From an uncultured Eubacterium sp. (lineage in GTDB: Bacteria; Bacillota; Clostridia; Lachnospirales; Lachnospiraceae): a DNA stretch of 47,310 bases. Position numbers and translations under genes: made by a program. The stretch spans positions 1 through 47,310 of the forward strand of contig CAKREC010000012.1 of NCBI GenBank assembly GCA_934316925.1, given 5' to 3'. The notes under the pieces are model-generated. The model saw only the letters and a program-made list of their open reading frames with translations, made no database searches and was not told the DNA's origin. Positions within the stretch are counted from its first letter, which is position 1. Each line of letters opens with the position of its first letter. Positions 17,681 to 26,861 of this stretch are shown piece by piece.

Positions 17681-18331
17681 TCAATTATCACTCAATCCAT
17701 CAAATATAACATATCTAGCCGCCGGTCCTTTGCCTTTTAAGTTAATACATATTATCACATCTTCTTTACCTGCATAATCGCGATTCAATCGTCCTGCATA
17801 CTGTTCAACTACACCACGGAATGATACAGGTGTTGCCATAAAAAGTGTATCCAGTCTTGGAAAATCGAAGCCTTCTCCTACCAGAGAACCTGTTGCTACT
17901 AATATCATAGACTCATCATTATTAACCTGACGCATCTGCTCAAGAATTTTCCTATGTTCCTTTTTAGAATTATTACCAGTCATAAGAAACACATAATCAG
18001 CATAGCTTTTTAAACGCTCGTACAATTTTTCCGAATGATCTTTGTATCGTGACAAAACAACCGGAGTACGACCCGCTGATACGCAGTTCTTCACATCCTC
18101 AATAATCTGCTCATTCCTCACATCATTATTATGAATAATCTCATATGCTTCATTAGGATGCATCTTTCCTGTTATCACACCTCTTGGCGATACAGTTCTA
18201 GTAAAGCGTGGATAAACAAGATGCTGTATCCCCTGCTCTTTTGCCTTTTCCTTTGCAGTATAAGTATATCTTATAGGTCCGATTATCTTACTACGAAATA
18301 TTCTCCAATCTTTTTCTGAAAATCTGTCCAT
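17681..18331 (-). pseudogene. C-terminal fragment of a TOTE-type (primase-)helicase
   Basis: 216 residues that match the second RecA lobe of the SF2 helicase half in TOTE conflict-system proteins: RFTRTVSPRG, DVKNCVSAGRTPVVLSRY, FLMTGNNSKKEHRKI, then motif V LVATGSLVGEGFDFPRLDTLF and motif VI VVEQYAGRLNRDY. Walker A, the DEAD box and the archaeo-eukaryotic primase domain are absent, and a stop codon lies two codons before ATG 18331, so nothing extends upstream in frame. The C-terminus also departs from the family after EDVIICI. With no ATP-binding lobe it cannot be a helicase. A deletion remnant is the best reading, though it may still be transcribed from the upstream genes. Confidence 0.75.
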
Positions 18332-18351
18332 ATTCCATCATCTTCACAAAA

Positions 18352-18468
18352 TTAACAATATGTGATTTGCCCGATTATCACCAAAAAAAACGTTGTTTTG
18401 TCAATATCCAAATTATTATTTAACATATAATCCACTATCATTTGCAACACACACGATATTTGTTCCAT
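18352..18468 (-). CDS. Possible small ORF downstream of the NUDIX gene
   Basis: 38 codons starting ATG 18468, six bases after a strong GGAGG site, and lying 23 bases after the NUDIX stop. The product (MEQISCVLQMIVDYML...) is acidic then hydrophobic (FFLVIIGQITYC) and resembles nothing I know. The ribosome site is the only support; it could be the start of a lost gene whose remainder was replaced by the helicase fragment. Confidence 0.3.
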   Translation of the reverse strand: MEQISCVLQMIVDYMLNNNLDIDKTTFFLVIIGQITYC

Positions 18469-18491
18469 TTGTACCTCCAAATGCTATTACA

Positions 18492-18929
18492 CTACTTTTT
18501 ATAATAACACTGAATTGCCTGCACCACTTCAATATCCGCCGGTAACCAGTCTACGGTCTCTAATTCTTCCTCGCATAGCCATGTTGCCGCCTCATGTTCT
18601 TTCAAAATAAGCGAACCCTCGATAATTTTGCAAATAAAACAATCCATTGATAAGTGGAATGTAGGATAATCATACTCTACTGTGATCAATTTTTTTCCTA
18701 CTTCAACCACGGCATCCAATTCCTCCATTATTTCTCTTTTTACAGCTTCTTCTGGAGTCTCTCCTTCCTCAATCTTTCCACCGGGAAACTCCCAACCATC
18801 TTTGAATTCTCCGTAGCCTCGTTGTGTTGCAAAAAATAAATCGTTCCCCTGTTCATCGATTCTTGTAATAATAGCTGCTACTACTCGAACCACCTTTTTG
18901 TCCTTTGAATTTTTCTCCATTGTTGTCAC
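18492..18929 (-). CDS. NUDIX (MutT-like) nucleotide pyrophosphohydrolase
   Basis: 145 aa from GTG 18929; an internal ATG lies three codons later. The NUDIX box is complete at residues 51-73 (GKIEEGETPEEAVKREIMEEL), matching G-x5-E-x7-REU-x-EE-x-GU except for Asp after the last Leu. The family hydrolyses nucleoside diphosphate-X compounds such as 8-oxo-dGTP or other (d)NTPs. The start overlaps the helicase stop as GTGA, so translation is coupled to the DUF3427 helicase. That coupling suggests a joint role in DNA repair or nucleotide-based defence rather than general housekeeping. Confidence 0.9.
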   Translation of the reverse strand: MTTMEKNSKDKKVVRVVAAIITRIDEQGNDLFFATQRGYGEFKDGWEFPGGKIEEGETPEEAVKREIMEELDAVVEVGKKLITVEYDYPTFHLSMDCFICKIIEGSLILKEHEAATWLCEEELETVDWLPADIEVVQAIQCYYKK

Positions 18930-21900
18930 CCTGCAAGTACCTCCGTCATAAGATTACTTTGTAAATATCGCAATAGATCTTCACGCACCGCATGGTGCAT
19001 CTTGACCTGCAATTTTGTAATATCGCGTTCTTTACCTTTATTATCCTTTTTTACAGCTGGTTCCATCGTCATAATATCAAACTGCCCCATGTAATAAAAG
19101 CTAGACTCAGCATCACTCTTTTTTACAAATAAATGTTTCCTTTCTGCTGAAACCACATCATTCACGTAAGAGCTGTCGATTCCTTTTCCAATCTGCGAGT
19201 CCCAACGAAAAATCATATTATCTTCAAACACATCTGCATAATCCGGCTTACCATCTGCATACAAAAGCTCCTGATCTTTACTACTTGCTTTATGATATGT
19301 AACAAAAATAAATACATCGTCTCCAATCCGTTTCATGCCGTACATTGTTGAAGACAAATCTTTGTCGCAATCCATCAGAAAACACACATCTCTTCTTGAA
19401 TATTTTTCATATAGCACAAACGGAACATCTTTTTTCATGCCATTCATATACTTATCTTTGTATCTTCTTAGTCCAACTTCTACAATGTCACAAACCTGTT
19501 TTTTAAACTCTAAATGTTTTAATTTCTCAGTAAATGCAGAAATCCTCTGAAAGGTAGCATGACCTTCATTTTTAACAATATCGATATGACAATATTTTTG
19601 ATATTCTTCATCCTTACTTACAAATTTGCCTTGTAGTACATCAACTGCATGATTTATTTTTTCAACATCCACTTCAAGGCCATACGAAACATTCAATTTT
19701 TGCACCAGCTTGTCCGCAGATACCATTTCTTTTTCCAATAGGTCTCGCAACACTTCTAACTCATATGGTCTTGTCCCACTCAAAATAGTCTTTGACAAGT
19801 ATTCCAGTGTTACCATTTCCTCGCTAGAAATCTTACCTTGGTAAGTCTCCTTTTCCATGGATTCCAAAAACTTTTGGTATGTTTTAAATTCACGTATAAT
19901 TACCAATGGATCCATTTCCCCATTCTCATAGAAATCCAATAGATACGGAATCCTTCCCAAACGATTTTTAAGTGCAATGTAACTCTCACGTATAATCGTC
20001 TTCATTCCCCGCATCTTATCAATGGAATGAAAAATTTTACTCTTGGCGATTTCATCAAAGTGAATCGTAGAAACTCCTGGAATTGTGCTGTTCCCACTTA
20101 TTATATATTTTCGTATATTGTCTGCATTGTATGAACGGTCCCCAGACAGGGCAATCGGAATCATAAAATTATTATTATAATTTCCAATAAAATCAAGGAT
20201 TACCACATATTCCTTTCCAGGTGCTTTTCGCAAGCCACGTCCTAACTGCTGTATAAATACAATTGGCGATTGGGTCGGGCGGAGCATAATAACCTGATTC
20301 ACCTCAACAATATCAACACCTTCATTCAATATTTCAACAGAAAATATGTAATCTAATGGTTGTTTATTCTCGTCACCCGCTTCTTCGTCCATTGCCAGCC
20401 GTTCAAAAGCATCCTGTCTTTCATATTCCGTGGCATCCCCATTAAGCGCAACGGTGCGATAATAATCCCCCGTTTCTGGATTGATCATATGATTAAATTT
20501 ATTGGAAAGCTCAATCGACTCATCAATCCTACTACAAAATACCAGCCCTTTCACACGCTCTCCACTATACCCATACAAATTTGCTTGTTCCATTATATGT
20601 TTGACGCGCTCATTACCTGTCAGTTGATTAAAATCAGCTTCCGAAATTTTTCGATTTTTCAACTCTTTTTCTTCCAACATCGAAATATCACTAATCCCAA
20701 AGTAATGAAACGGACAAAGCATTTTTTCTTCCATTGCCTGTTGCAACCTGATTTCATATGCAATTTGATAATTAAAGATCTCATAAATATTTTTCCCGAA
20801 AATATGATCATCTCTCTTATCTGGCGTCGCCGTCATCCCTAACCACAAACGTGGTTTAAAATATTTCATGATTTTTTGATATGTTTCCGCAGAAGAATGA
20901 TGAGCCTCATCCATAATAATGCAATCAAATGCATCCGGCTCATACTCCATCAAGTGTCGGTCTCTGTTCAATGTCTGCACTGTTGCAAAAATATAATCCG
21001 CATTGTACTCCTGATATCCGCCCCCAACAAGACCCATAGAAATGTCACTGCCAAATATTTTTTCATATGATCTTTTGGTCTGTTTTGCCAACTGACCTCT
21101 GTGAACCAGAAATAAAACCCGTTTAAAATTCAATTCCCGCATGGCAAAAGCAGATGCATATGTTTTCCCCGTCCCTGTCGCTGAAATCAATAATGCACGT
21201 TCTTCTCCCGCTTTCAAAATCTCTCTCAAATTCGAGATAAAGTTAATCTGCATAGAATTCGGCTGTAACCTGACTTTTTCAATCGAAGGAATTTCATCCT
21301 GTTTTGCGATCTCCCGTTGATGTTTTACAATTTCATATTTTTGTTTATAATTTTCGTAGAACGTTTCAAAATCACTGGAGAATTCCGAATTCCAAAGTTC
21401 AGAAAATTCCTCCTGTATTTCATTTGCCAATTCTCCCTGCCAAGTTGACACAACTTTGGTGTTCCACTCACGATTGCTCATAAGCGCAGCTGCCGTCATG
21501 TTGGAACTTCCAACAATAATCCGATAAATTTCTCCTTTTTTAAAAATATAACCTTTTGTGTGAAATCCTTCTCCTGCTTTATCTACATCAAACATTTTTA
21601 TCGTTATATTCTTAAAACAATTCAGTTTTTGTAGCGCCTTCGGTTCACTAAAGTTCAAGTAATTTGTTGTCAGAATCTGTCCTGGAATATTTCTCTTTTC
21701 CAGTTCTTTCAGTGTCTGCAACAACGGAGTTATTCCGCTCATTGTTATAAAGGCAACACTGATCTGAAATTGAGAACAAGCAAGCAACTCATCATCGATT
21801 ACTGCCAATACTTTTTTGCCTTCTTTATAGTTATTTGATACAAACTGTGGTCTCCAACTTATATCCGATGCATTTTCCGCATCAACAAATGCCGTTTGAC

Positions 21901-21940
21901 AACCATTTTGAAGTTCCTAATATTCCCAGTTTTCAGTCAT
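18926..21940 (-). pseudogene. PLD-like/DEAD/DUF3427 helicase, interrupted by in-frame TAG at codon 8
   Basis: From TTG 21808 there are 960 sense codons: a phospholipase-D-like nuclease domain (about 1-130; H83-x-K85 and GSSN 100-103), SF2 helicase lobes (ATGTGKT 210-216, DEAH 300-303, motif VI QQLGRGLRKA near 510) and a DUF3427-type C-terminal half. Family members have about 45 further N-terminal residues. These are present upstream in frame (ELQNGCQTAF, SWRPQFVSNNYKEGKKVL) and lead to ATG 21940 with a GAGGAG ribosome site, but codon 8 is TAG (21917-21919) after MTENWEY. One C-to-T change from CAG would explain it. Reinitiation at TTG 21808 (no good ribosome site) could still give a shortened protein. 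It would be a DNA-translocating repair or defence nuclease, coupled to the NUDIX gene. Confidence 0.82.
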
Positions 21941-21993
21941 ATTGTTCTCCTCAATGCGCAAAATTATCTCCGTTGCTAGAAATGCCCGGATTA

Positions 21994-22119
21994 TTAAAAA
22001 TCATAATCATCACCTGTGAGTTCTATCGCTTCTTTTCTACTACTCGCCATCATTTGCATACCAATAAAAGATTCCATTGCATCAGTTTTTCCGTCGCCAT
22101 TAAAATCAAATAATCCATT
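21994..22119 (-). pseudogene. Short EF-hand-like ORF tail
   Basis: A 41-codon minus-strand frame with a stop directly upstream and no start codon reads FFNGLFDFNGDGKTDAMESF, then MQMMASSRKEAIELTGDDYDF, and ends at TAA 21994. DFNGDGKTDAME is a canonical Ca-binding loop pattern (D-x-N-x-D-G-x-x-D). It stops 54 bases before the helicase ATG, as if it were the last part of an upstream operon gene. The rest is missing or frameshifted. Confidence 0.5.
22035..22059. repeat. 25-bp direct repeat, right copy
   Basis: Exact copy of 17615-17639. Here it codes, on the minus strand, for MQMMASSR in the tail of the EF-hand-like frame. Confidence 0.9.
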
Positions 22120-22746
22120 AAAAAATCAGATGCCTCGTTATCATAAATCTTATGTACTTACGATTTTATCACTAAATTGATGAGGCAACAACATCGATTT
22201 AGTTTTTGAATTCTCTTTTATGTTCTAAGCATACCCCTTGCAGCTTGTGATTTGCTCGGCAGCTGTAAGTCTGTGGTAATAACCGGCTTTAGAGAAACAA
22301 TGAAGATTTGCCCATGTGCATAGGTAAGCAAAAGCACGCCTTAAAAATATCAGCTTATGTCTTTATTTGCCCTTCTACTTTTCTCTGCCTACTTGTCCAT
22401 TTCCATTTTTTTTAGTGATTTATTATTTTATTATTTTCATTTCTATGTGTCTTTGTTACAATACAAATATTAATATATCTTTATACTAAATTTTAGAAGA
22501 CAGTTAAATAATAGATGTTAATTATTCTAACAATACCTGGGTTTAACCTTTAGATATTCCAAGTACTCTTTATAACAATGATACAAGATAAGGCAAAAAA
22601 TACTATGGAAGGAGTTGACAACAAACTAAAAAAAAAAGAGCCTCTGCCAATTATAATTGATGGCTTAATTCTACACCAATTCTTGTTTAAAAAAATTTGA
22701 AATAACATCTAACTCTCTCGCAACATAATTTTACGGAGGAAGAACT
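22120..22746. other. Gene-poor scar region
   Basis: About 600 AT-rich bases with no convincing gene. Two weak items are visible. A minus-strand frame of about 45 codons without a start ends at 22225 (...CFSKAGYYHRLTAAEQITS...) and has more balanced base composition than its surroundings, so may be a mobile-element remnant. A plus-strand frame at 22578-22700 (40 codons, MIQDKAKNTMEG...) lacks a ribosome site. TGCCTC / GAGGCA arms near 22131-22187 could form a loose hairpin. Confidence 0.4.
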
Positions 22747-23427
22747 ATGCAATTTGATATTTTTTTTATTGAATATAAGCTCCGGCTCAAAACAATTTCC
22801 AAGCACATCGTATGGTCAAGATTACCGCTATATAGAAAAATAGGAATTGTCGTATTGTGTTTTCTTTTATTAGTTGTACTGACCGCCCTGTTATTTAAAA
22901 ACGACAAAATTATTCTGCTTACATCTATCTTAGCAATTATAACCGACATAGTTATCTTCATAATTGATTCCACTCCCAGACATGTGTCTTATATGTTGAA
23001 TAACTATTATAAACCTCATTCCCACGCTAAAACTACTATGATCATAAAATTATTAAATGACTACAATATTTCGGAATTTGATACAGATCGCATTAGTTTA
23101 CTTATCCAACAGGTTAAGGAAGCACAAACAAAACACAATCCCTTTTTTCCAATAGTAAACCCATTAATGAACTTAATAAAATATACAAGTCCTATCATAA
23201 TTTCCATTGGTACATATACTGCACAAGAATTAATCGAAAAAAACACTTTACAACTACACTTTACGCTCTCTGAATTTGTAGTTATATTATTTGCTATAAT
23301 TGGTATGTACACCATATTCCTTGTACTTGCTCCTATATTGAGAAATTTAATTTACTGGGATAATGCAAAATATGACTCTTTAATATACGATCTTACTCAG
23401 ATTAAAATTTTCACCCCAGTCAAATAA
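22747..23427 (+). CDS. Four-TM membrane protein of unknown function
   Basis: 226 aa, ATG at 22747 behind ACGGAGGA. Two hydrophobic pairs are clear: about residues 31-50 and 54-73 near the N-terminus, and about 137-155 and 175-200 near the C-terminus. They are separated by a cytoplasmic loop of about 65 residues with an acidic helix (FDTDRISLLIQQVKEAQ). No catalytic motif or known family recognised. It stands alone between scar regions, with codon use as AT-rich as its surroundings. Such orphan multi-TM proteins in accessory islands are sometimes phage-exclusion or abortive-infection membrane effectors, but nothing in the sequence proves that. Confidence 0.8.
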   Translation: MQFDIFFIEYKLRLKTISKHIVWSRLPLYRKIGIVVLCFLLLVVLTALLFKNDKIILLTSILAIITDIVIFIIDSTPRHVSYMLNNYYKPHSHAKTTMIIKLLNDYNISEFDTDRISLLIQQVKEAQTKHNPFFPIVNPLMNLIKYTSPIIISIGTYTAQELIEKNTLQLHFTLSEFVVILFAIIGMYTIFLVLAPILRNLIYWDNAKYDSLIYDLTQIKIFTPVK

Positions 23428-23616
23428 TAAGTTCTGCACATTCCTTTACCTACTCTTTGAAGAAATGACAAAACTGTTTTTCGATCTATCGAAATCTAAA
23501 GAAGATAAAATTTGCAATAAATAGGATTATTTCAGATAAAAGCTCACTCGAAACTGCCGAATTGTTATATGACTTTTCATTTTGCAACCAATAGAGTATA
23601 GAGTAATATAAAAATA

Positions 23617-23641
23617 ACAGGCAACCTAAACGATTACCTGT
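23617..23641 (-). terminator. Minus-strand terminator downstream of the acetyltransferase
   Basis: On the minus strand ACAGGTAA pairs with TTGCCTGT (one U-G pair) across a nine-base loop and is followed by TATTTTTAT. It would end transcripts from the acetyltransferase gene and the small frame beside it. The stretch 23428-23616 between it and the membrane-protein gene holds nothing I can identify. Confidence 0.6.
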
Positions 23642-23668
23642 CATATAAAATAATCTGTATTAATTTTT

Positions 23669-23797
23669 TTACTCAAACTCTTGGGCAGAGAGATTTATCT
23701 GGCTGTTTCTTGGTACACATTTGTGTGTTTTATTATATTGAATGTACATCAAGTCTGCAACTATTATTTCAACCACTGCTATGTCCCTATTTTTCAT
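23669..23797 (-). CDS. Possible small ORF after the acetyltransferase gene
   Basis: 42 codons from ATG 23797 to TAA 23669 (MKNRDIAVVEIIVADLMYIQ..., ending LSAQEFE). The frame is also open upstream through the acetyltransferase stop. No clear ribosome site. It ends just before the terminator at 23617, which fits a 3' gene end. It could be the tail of a lost gene; the EFE-stop-A7 ending resembles the frame end at 26908. Confidence 0.25.
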   Translation of the reverse strand: MKNRDIAVVEIIVADLMYIQYNKTHKCVPRNSQINLSAQEFE

Positions 23798-23843
23798 GTT
23801 TATATAACACAAAACCCTATTTTCATTACCATCACTCCAACAC

Positions 23844-24257
23844 TTAATTACGAATTACTTTTCGCATAGCACTTCCGCAAAATTCATGCGGAATAAATTT
23901 AAATCCCAATTTTTCGTAAAAACTTTCTTTCCCTTTTTCAGCAATCAACTGAATACTTGAACGACCACCAACGGGTGTTTCTCTATGAACATATTCTATC
24001 AATTTATTAACAATATTGCTTCCGATACCTTTTCCTTGATAACTCGGTTCAACAATAATATCTACCATCATGTAATACATTCCATCTCCAATCAATCTTC
24101 CCATTCCTATAATTATATTATCATCTATAGCTTCTATTGAATACAATGTATTTTTCAAACATTTTTCAGTCTGTTCCTTATTAAAATTATTCCAATTAAC
24201 GCTTTCTCTTAACCTTACATAATCCGTATAACTAATTTTCTTTTCTGTATATATCAT
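23844..24257 (-). CDS. GNAT family N-acetyltransferase
   Basis: 137 aa with AGGAGATAT before ATG 24257. The acetyl-CoA motif A is clear at about residues 66-95: MVDIIVEPSYQGKGIGSNIV, containing Q-x-x-G-x-G, followed by NKLIEYVHRE and a C-terminal YEKLGF motif typical of the fold. It would transfer an acetyl group to a small amine or protein N-terminus; the substrate cannot be told. Single gene with its own terminator, near a transcription-factor gene running the other way. Confidence 0.92.
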   Translation of the reverse strand: MIYTEKKISYTDYVRLRESVNWNNFNKEQTEKCLKNTLYSIEAIDDNIIIGMGRLIGDGMYYMMVDIIVEPSYQGKGIGSNIVNKLIEYVHRETPVGGRSSIQLIAEKGKESFYEKLGFKFIPHEFCGSAMRKVIRN

Positions 24258-24357
24258 AATATCTCCTCGTTTTCGAATTGTTATATACGCATTTGCTTTA
24301 TTTTTATAAATTTTATCCCATTATATCTATTCTTTCAATAATTTTTTAATACACAAT

Positions 24358-24385
24358 TGCTTTAATCAATACAAAATGGTATATT
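24358..24385 (+). promoter_or_regulatory. Candidate promoter of the XRE gene
   Basis: TTGCTT (24358-24363), 16 bases, TATATT (24380-24385), followed by the ACAGGAG ribosome site and ATG 24418. Confidence 0.4.
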
Positions 24386-24417
24386 GTACATATATTGTCA
24401 AGTACAGGAGATTACAT

Positions 24418-24972
24418 ATGCAAATTGACGAACGTATTAAATGTATTCGTGAATATAGAGGAATGACACAAAAGGAACTCGGACTTGCTTTAGGGGGAAC
24501 AGAAAAAAGTGCTGACGTCCGTATTTGACAATATGAAACCGGCGCACGAATACCTAAACTTGATTCTGCAAAAGCATTGGCTAACATTTTACATTGTAAT
24601 TACATCAACCTCTATAATGGTAATGAGTTGGGCAAAGCCGAACGAATTATGATGGATTTCTTTTGGCTAGAAGAAATGGTTGGCGATTCAATATGTGTAT
24701 TTCAACTTCAAAAATATAATGATATGGCTGACCCACGAATGGTACATGGTATGTACAACGACTGTCAGCACGATGGTATTTTCCCACCCGTCGCAATCGC
24801 CTTAAACTATAATCAAATTAATGATTTTATGCGTGAGTGGGCAATACGTTTTCAAAAGTTGAAAAATAAAGACCTTACACGTGAAGAATATTTTGAATGG
24901 AAAATCAATTGGCCTTACACCTGTGATGATGGCGGACGGTTTGAACCATCAATTCAATGGAAAAATACATAA
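24418..24972 (+). pseudogene. XRE-family regulator gene with in-frame TGA at codon 37
   Basis: From ATG 24418 the frame encodes a typical Cro/CI helix-turn-helix (ERIKCIREYRGMTQKELG, then VRI-stop-QYETGARIPKLDSAKALANIL). The single TGA at 24526-24528 falls in the recognition-helix region, where family members read VRIRQYE, so CGA to TGA is the simplest cause. Past the stop the frame stays open for 147 codons to TAA 24972. That part has a conserved-looking C-terminal domain (WLEEMVGDSICVFQLQKYND, FMREWAIRFQKLK) rather than decay, so the mutation is recent or read through. The gene is followed 55 bases later by the 599-aa HEPN-like gene, matching the arrangement at 46054-47236. Confidence 0.85.
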
Positions 24973-25026
24973 ATACTTTTTTATTTTAACCAATTAATCA
25001 AAAAATTAGTGAAAGGACGCATCAAA

Positions 25027-26826
25027 ATGAAAACATCCGATTTTAGTCAGTGGAATATAACAAATCCCAAAGCCTTACTATTCTTTGCTCAATGCTTAGA
25101 AGAAATGCTCTTTCATTATGGACATGATTCAATCAAAGTACCCGCACTAAATTTTCACTATTTATGTATTGAAACACTTCTGTGCATTCACAAGATTAAC
25201 GAAGGTATTGTTGACAAAGCAAACATTAAGCCTCTATTCTTAGAATTATCCTCCATGTACGACAATGACCCAATTGCAATAAACTTATATGGTGAGGTAT
25301 TTAATAATTTATTTTTCTACAAAGATGTCACTGGCGAATACAAAAGGGACTGCAAGGATTTATATAAAGATGCTAGTAGTGAATCATCAATCCAAAAAAT
25401 ACGACATACGTTAGAGTATTTAATTGACGATATGGAAAATAGCAGAAAATATTTCCAAACCATCAAGATAATGGTTTCTGACATTATAACAAAAGATTCC
25501 TTTGATGAAAATGATGCAGATTTATTATACACCCTTTGCCGAATTTTGCTCACAGAGTTAATAAATCAAGGTTATAGTCACGAATATATTTATCGAACTG
25601 TACTTGATATTTTTTACTCTACTAACAATCCCGTTACAAATGCATCAGAATCCCTCAATATTTTTTGGAACAACTTCTCCTTTAAAGAAAAGGAATACAG
25701 TGTTATTTTGCCATTACATAAATTACGATTTCTTGATCATCTAAAAAATTTTAGTAATGTAACCATAGAAAAAAATATCCATAAATACTTTGATAATTCA
25801 TGCAAATGTATAATTAAAGTTGATATAAAAGCGCTTGACCCAGAACTTGCGCGTCAATCGTCCATAAATTTAGTTAGTTTTTTTGTATCTCTACTTCAGT
25901 ATAATAGTCATTGTGGAAAATCTTTTCGTGAACGCAGAGCAATTGTTATTGATTCCGATACAAATTCCACATTCTATTTAAATGAACCAGTCACTTTATT
26001 AGAACGCGGACATAATTATTCTCATGAAGAAATTAATAAGCGAGTATATGTGATGACAAATAACTTTTCCGTTTTCGGAGATAAAATGGTAAGTATTATC
26101 GGTTTACACTCGGCGGCTCTAGAATCAAAAGATATAAATAACCAACTATTAAATTTATGGTCAATCGTTGAGATATTGATTGAAACAGAACGCCAAAATT
26201 GTTTTAGTAAAATAAATCAAATATGCAATACTCTTACTTCTGTGTTAAATGCTTCATATATAAGAACACTCCTTAATCAACTTATTTTAGACTTGACACA
26301 TTGCACAGAAAATTTTTTAGAAATTATCGATACAATAGATAAAGGAAATGATACTACAGAAAAATTTGTAGCCCTACTAATATTAGACGAATATGAACCC
26401 CAAAAACAATCTTTACTGCATCAATTGGACAATTATCCTGTTCTACAGTATCGTTTAAACACGTATTATAATAAACTTTCAAGTAGGAGTGAAATCAAAA
26501 AATTATTAGTAAATCATCGCAAAAAAATCGAATGGCAAATTATGCGTATTTATAGAAACCGAAATTTAATTGTACATGATGGAACACATTTTCCTTATAT
26601 AGATATAATCGTTCAAAACTTACACTTTTACGTTGATACTCTAATTGATACGATAAATGCCTATGCCAACAATGGATATAGTTCTATCAACACCATTTAT
26701 ACTACCATTCAAAAAGAGGAATTAGCACATTTGCTAGTTCTTGAAAAAGAAGAGAATAACACACCTGCCCTGATTTCTGACGAATTTTCATCTATCATTT
26801 TAGGTAATAGTTATTTTGAAATATAA
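25027..26826 (+). CDS. 599-aa HEPN-like protein, candidate abortive-infection effector
   Basis: ATG 25027 is chosen over GTG 25009 because AAAGGA (25012-25017) sits correctly before it. Mostly helical, no TM segment, AT-rich codons. The C-terminal third (about 480-560) contains MRIYRNRNLIVHDG, which fits the HEPN RNase motif R-x4-6-H (R512, N513, H517) inside a helical bundle. The rest resembles large uncharacterised proteins that end in an ApeA/Abi-like HEPN domain. HEPN RNases of this type cut RNA after infection or stress. Its gene follows an XRE regulator and ends 36 bases before an element-end hairpin. The motif is visible; the defence role is inference. Confidence 0.8.
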   Translation: MKTSDFSQWNITNPKALLFFAQCLEEMLFHYGHDSIKVPALNFHYLCIETLLCIHKINEGIVDKANIKPLFLELSSMYDNDPIAINLYGEVFNNLFFYKDVTGEYKRDCKDLYKDASSESSIQKIRHTLEYLIDDMENSRKYFQTIKIMVSDIITKDSFDENDADLLYTLCRILLTELINQGYSHEYIYRTVLDIFYSTNNPVTNASESLNIFWNNFSFKEKEYSVILPLHKLRFLDHLKNFSNVTIEKNIHKYFDNSCKCIIKVDIKALDPELARQSSINLVSFFVSLLQYNSHCGKSFRERRAIVIDSDTNSTFYLNEPVTLLERGHNYSHEEINKRVYVMTNNFSVFGDKMVSIIGLHSAALESKDINNQLLNLWSIVEILIETERQNCFSKINQICNTLTSVLNASYIRTLLNQLILDLTHCTENFLEIIDTIDKGNDTTEKFVALLILDEYEPQKQSLLHQLDNYPVLQYRLNTYYNKLSSRSEIKKLLVNHRKKIEWQIMRIYRNRNLIVHDGTHFPYIDIIVQNLHFYVDTLIDTINAYANNGYSSINTIYTTIQKEELAHLLVLEKEENNTPALISDEFSSIILGNSYFEI

Positions 26827-26831
26827 AAGTA

Positions 26832-26848
26832 TACTCAATTTGTACTCA
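26832..26848. repeat. TACYCAA-n4-GTACYCA motif, copy 1 (old right end?)
   Basis: TACTCAATTTGTACTCA, followed by AAGCACATAACAAAA and a hairpin. Copy 3 at 47244 has the same layout (double motif, GCACATAAAAAA, hairpin), which suggests integrase arm sites at a right end. Confidence 0.5.
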
Positions 26849-26861
26849 AAGCACATAACAA

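Noticed and set aside
22615..22620. TTGACA as -35 box for the four-TM gene
   Set aside because: No -10 box at 16-18 bases downstream; only an A-run is found there.
22578..22700. 40-codon plus-strand frame
   Set aside because: No ribosome site and a poly-Lys stretch from an A-run; probably chance.
23681..23869. 62-codon plus-strand frame upstream of the acetyltransferase end
   Set aside because: Hydrophobic chance frame in AT-rich DNA that runs into the convergent gene; no ribosome site.
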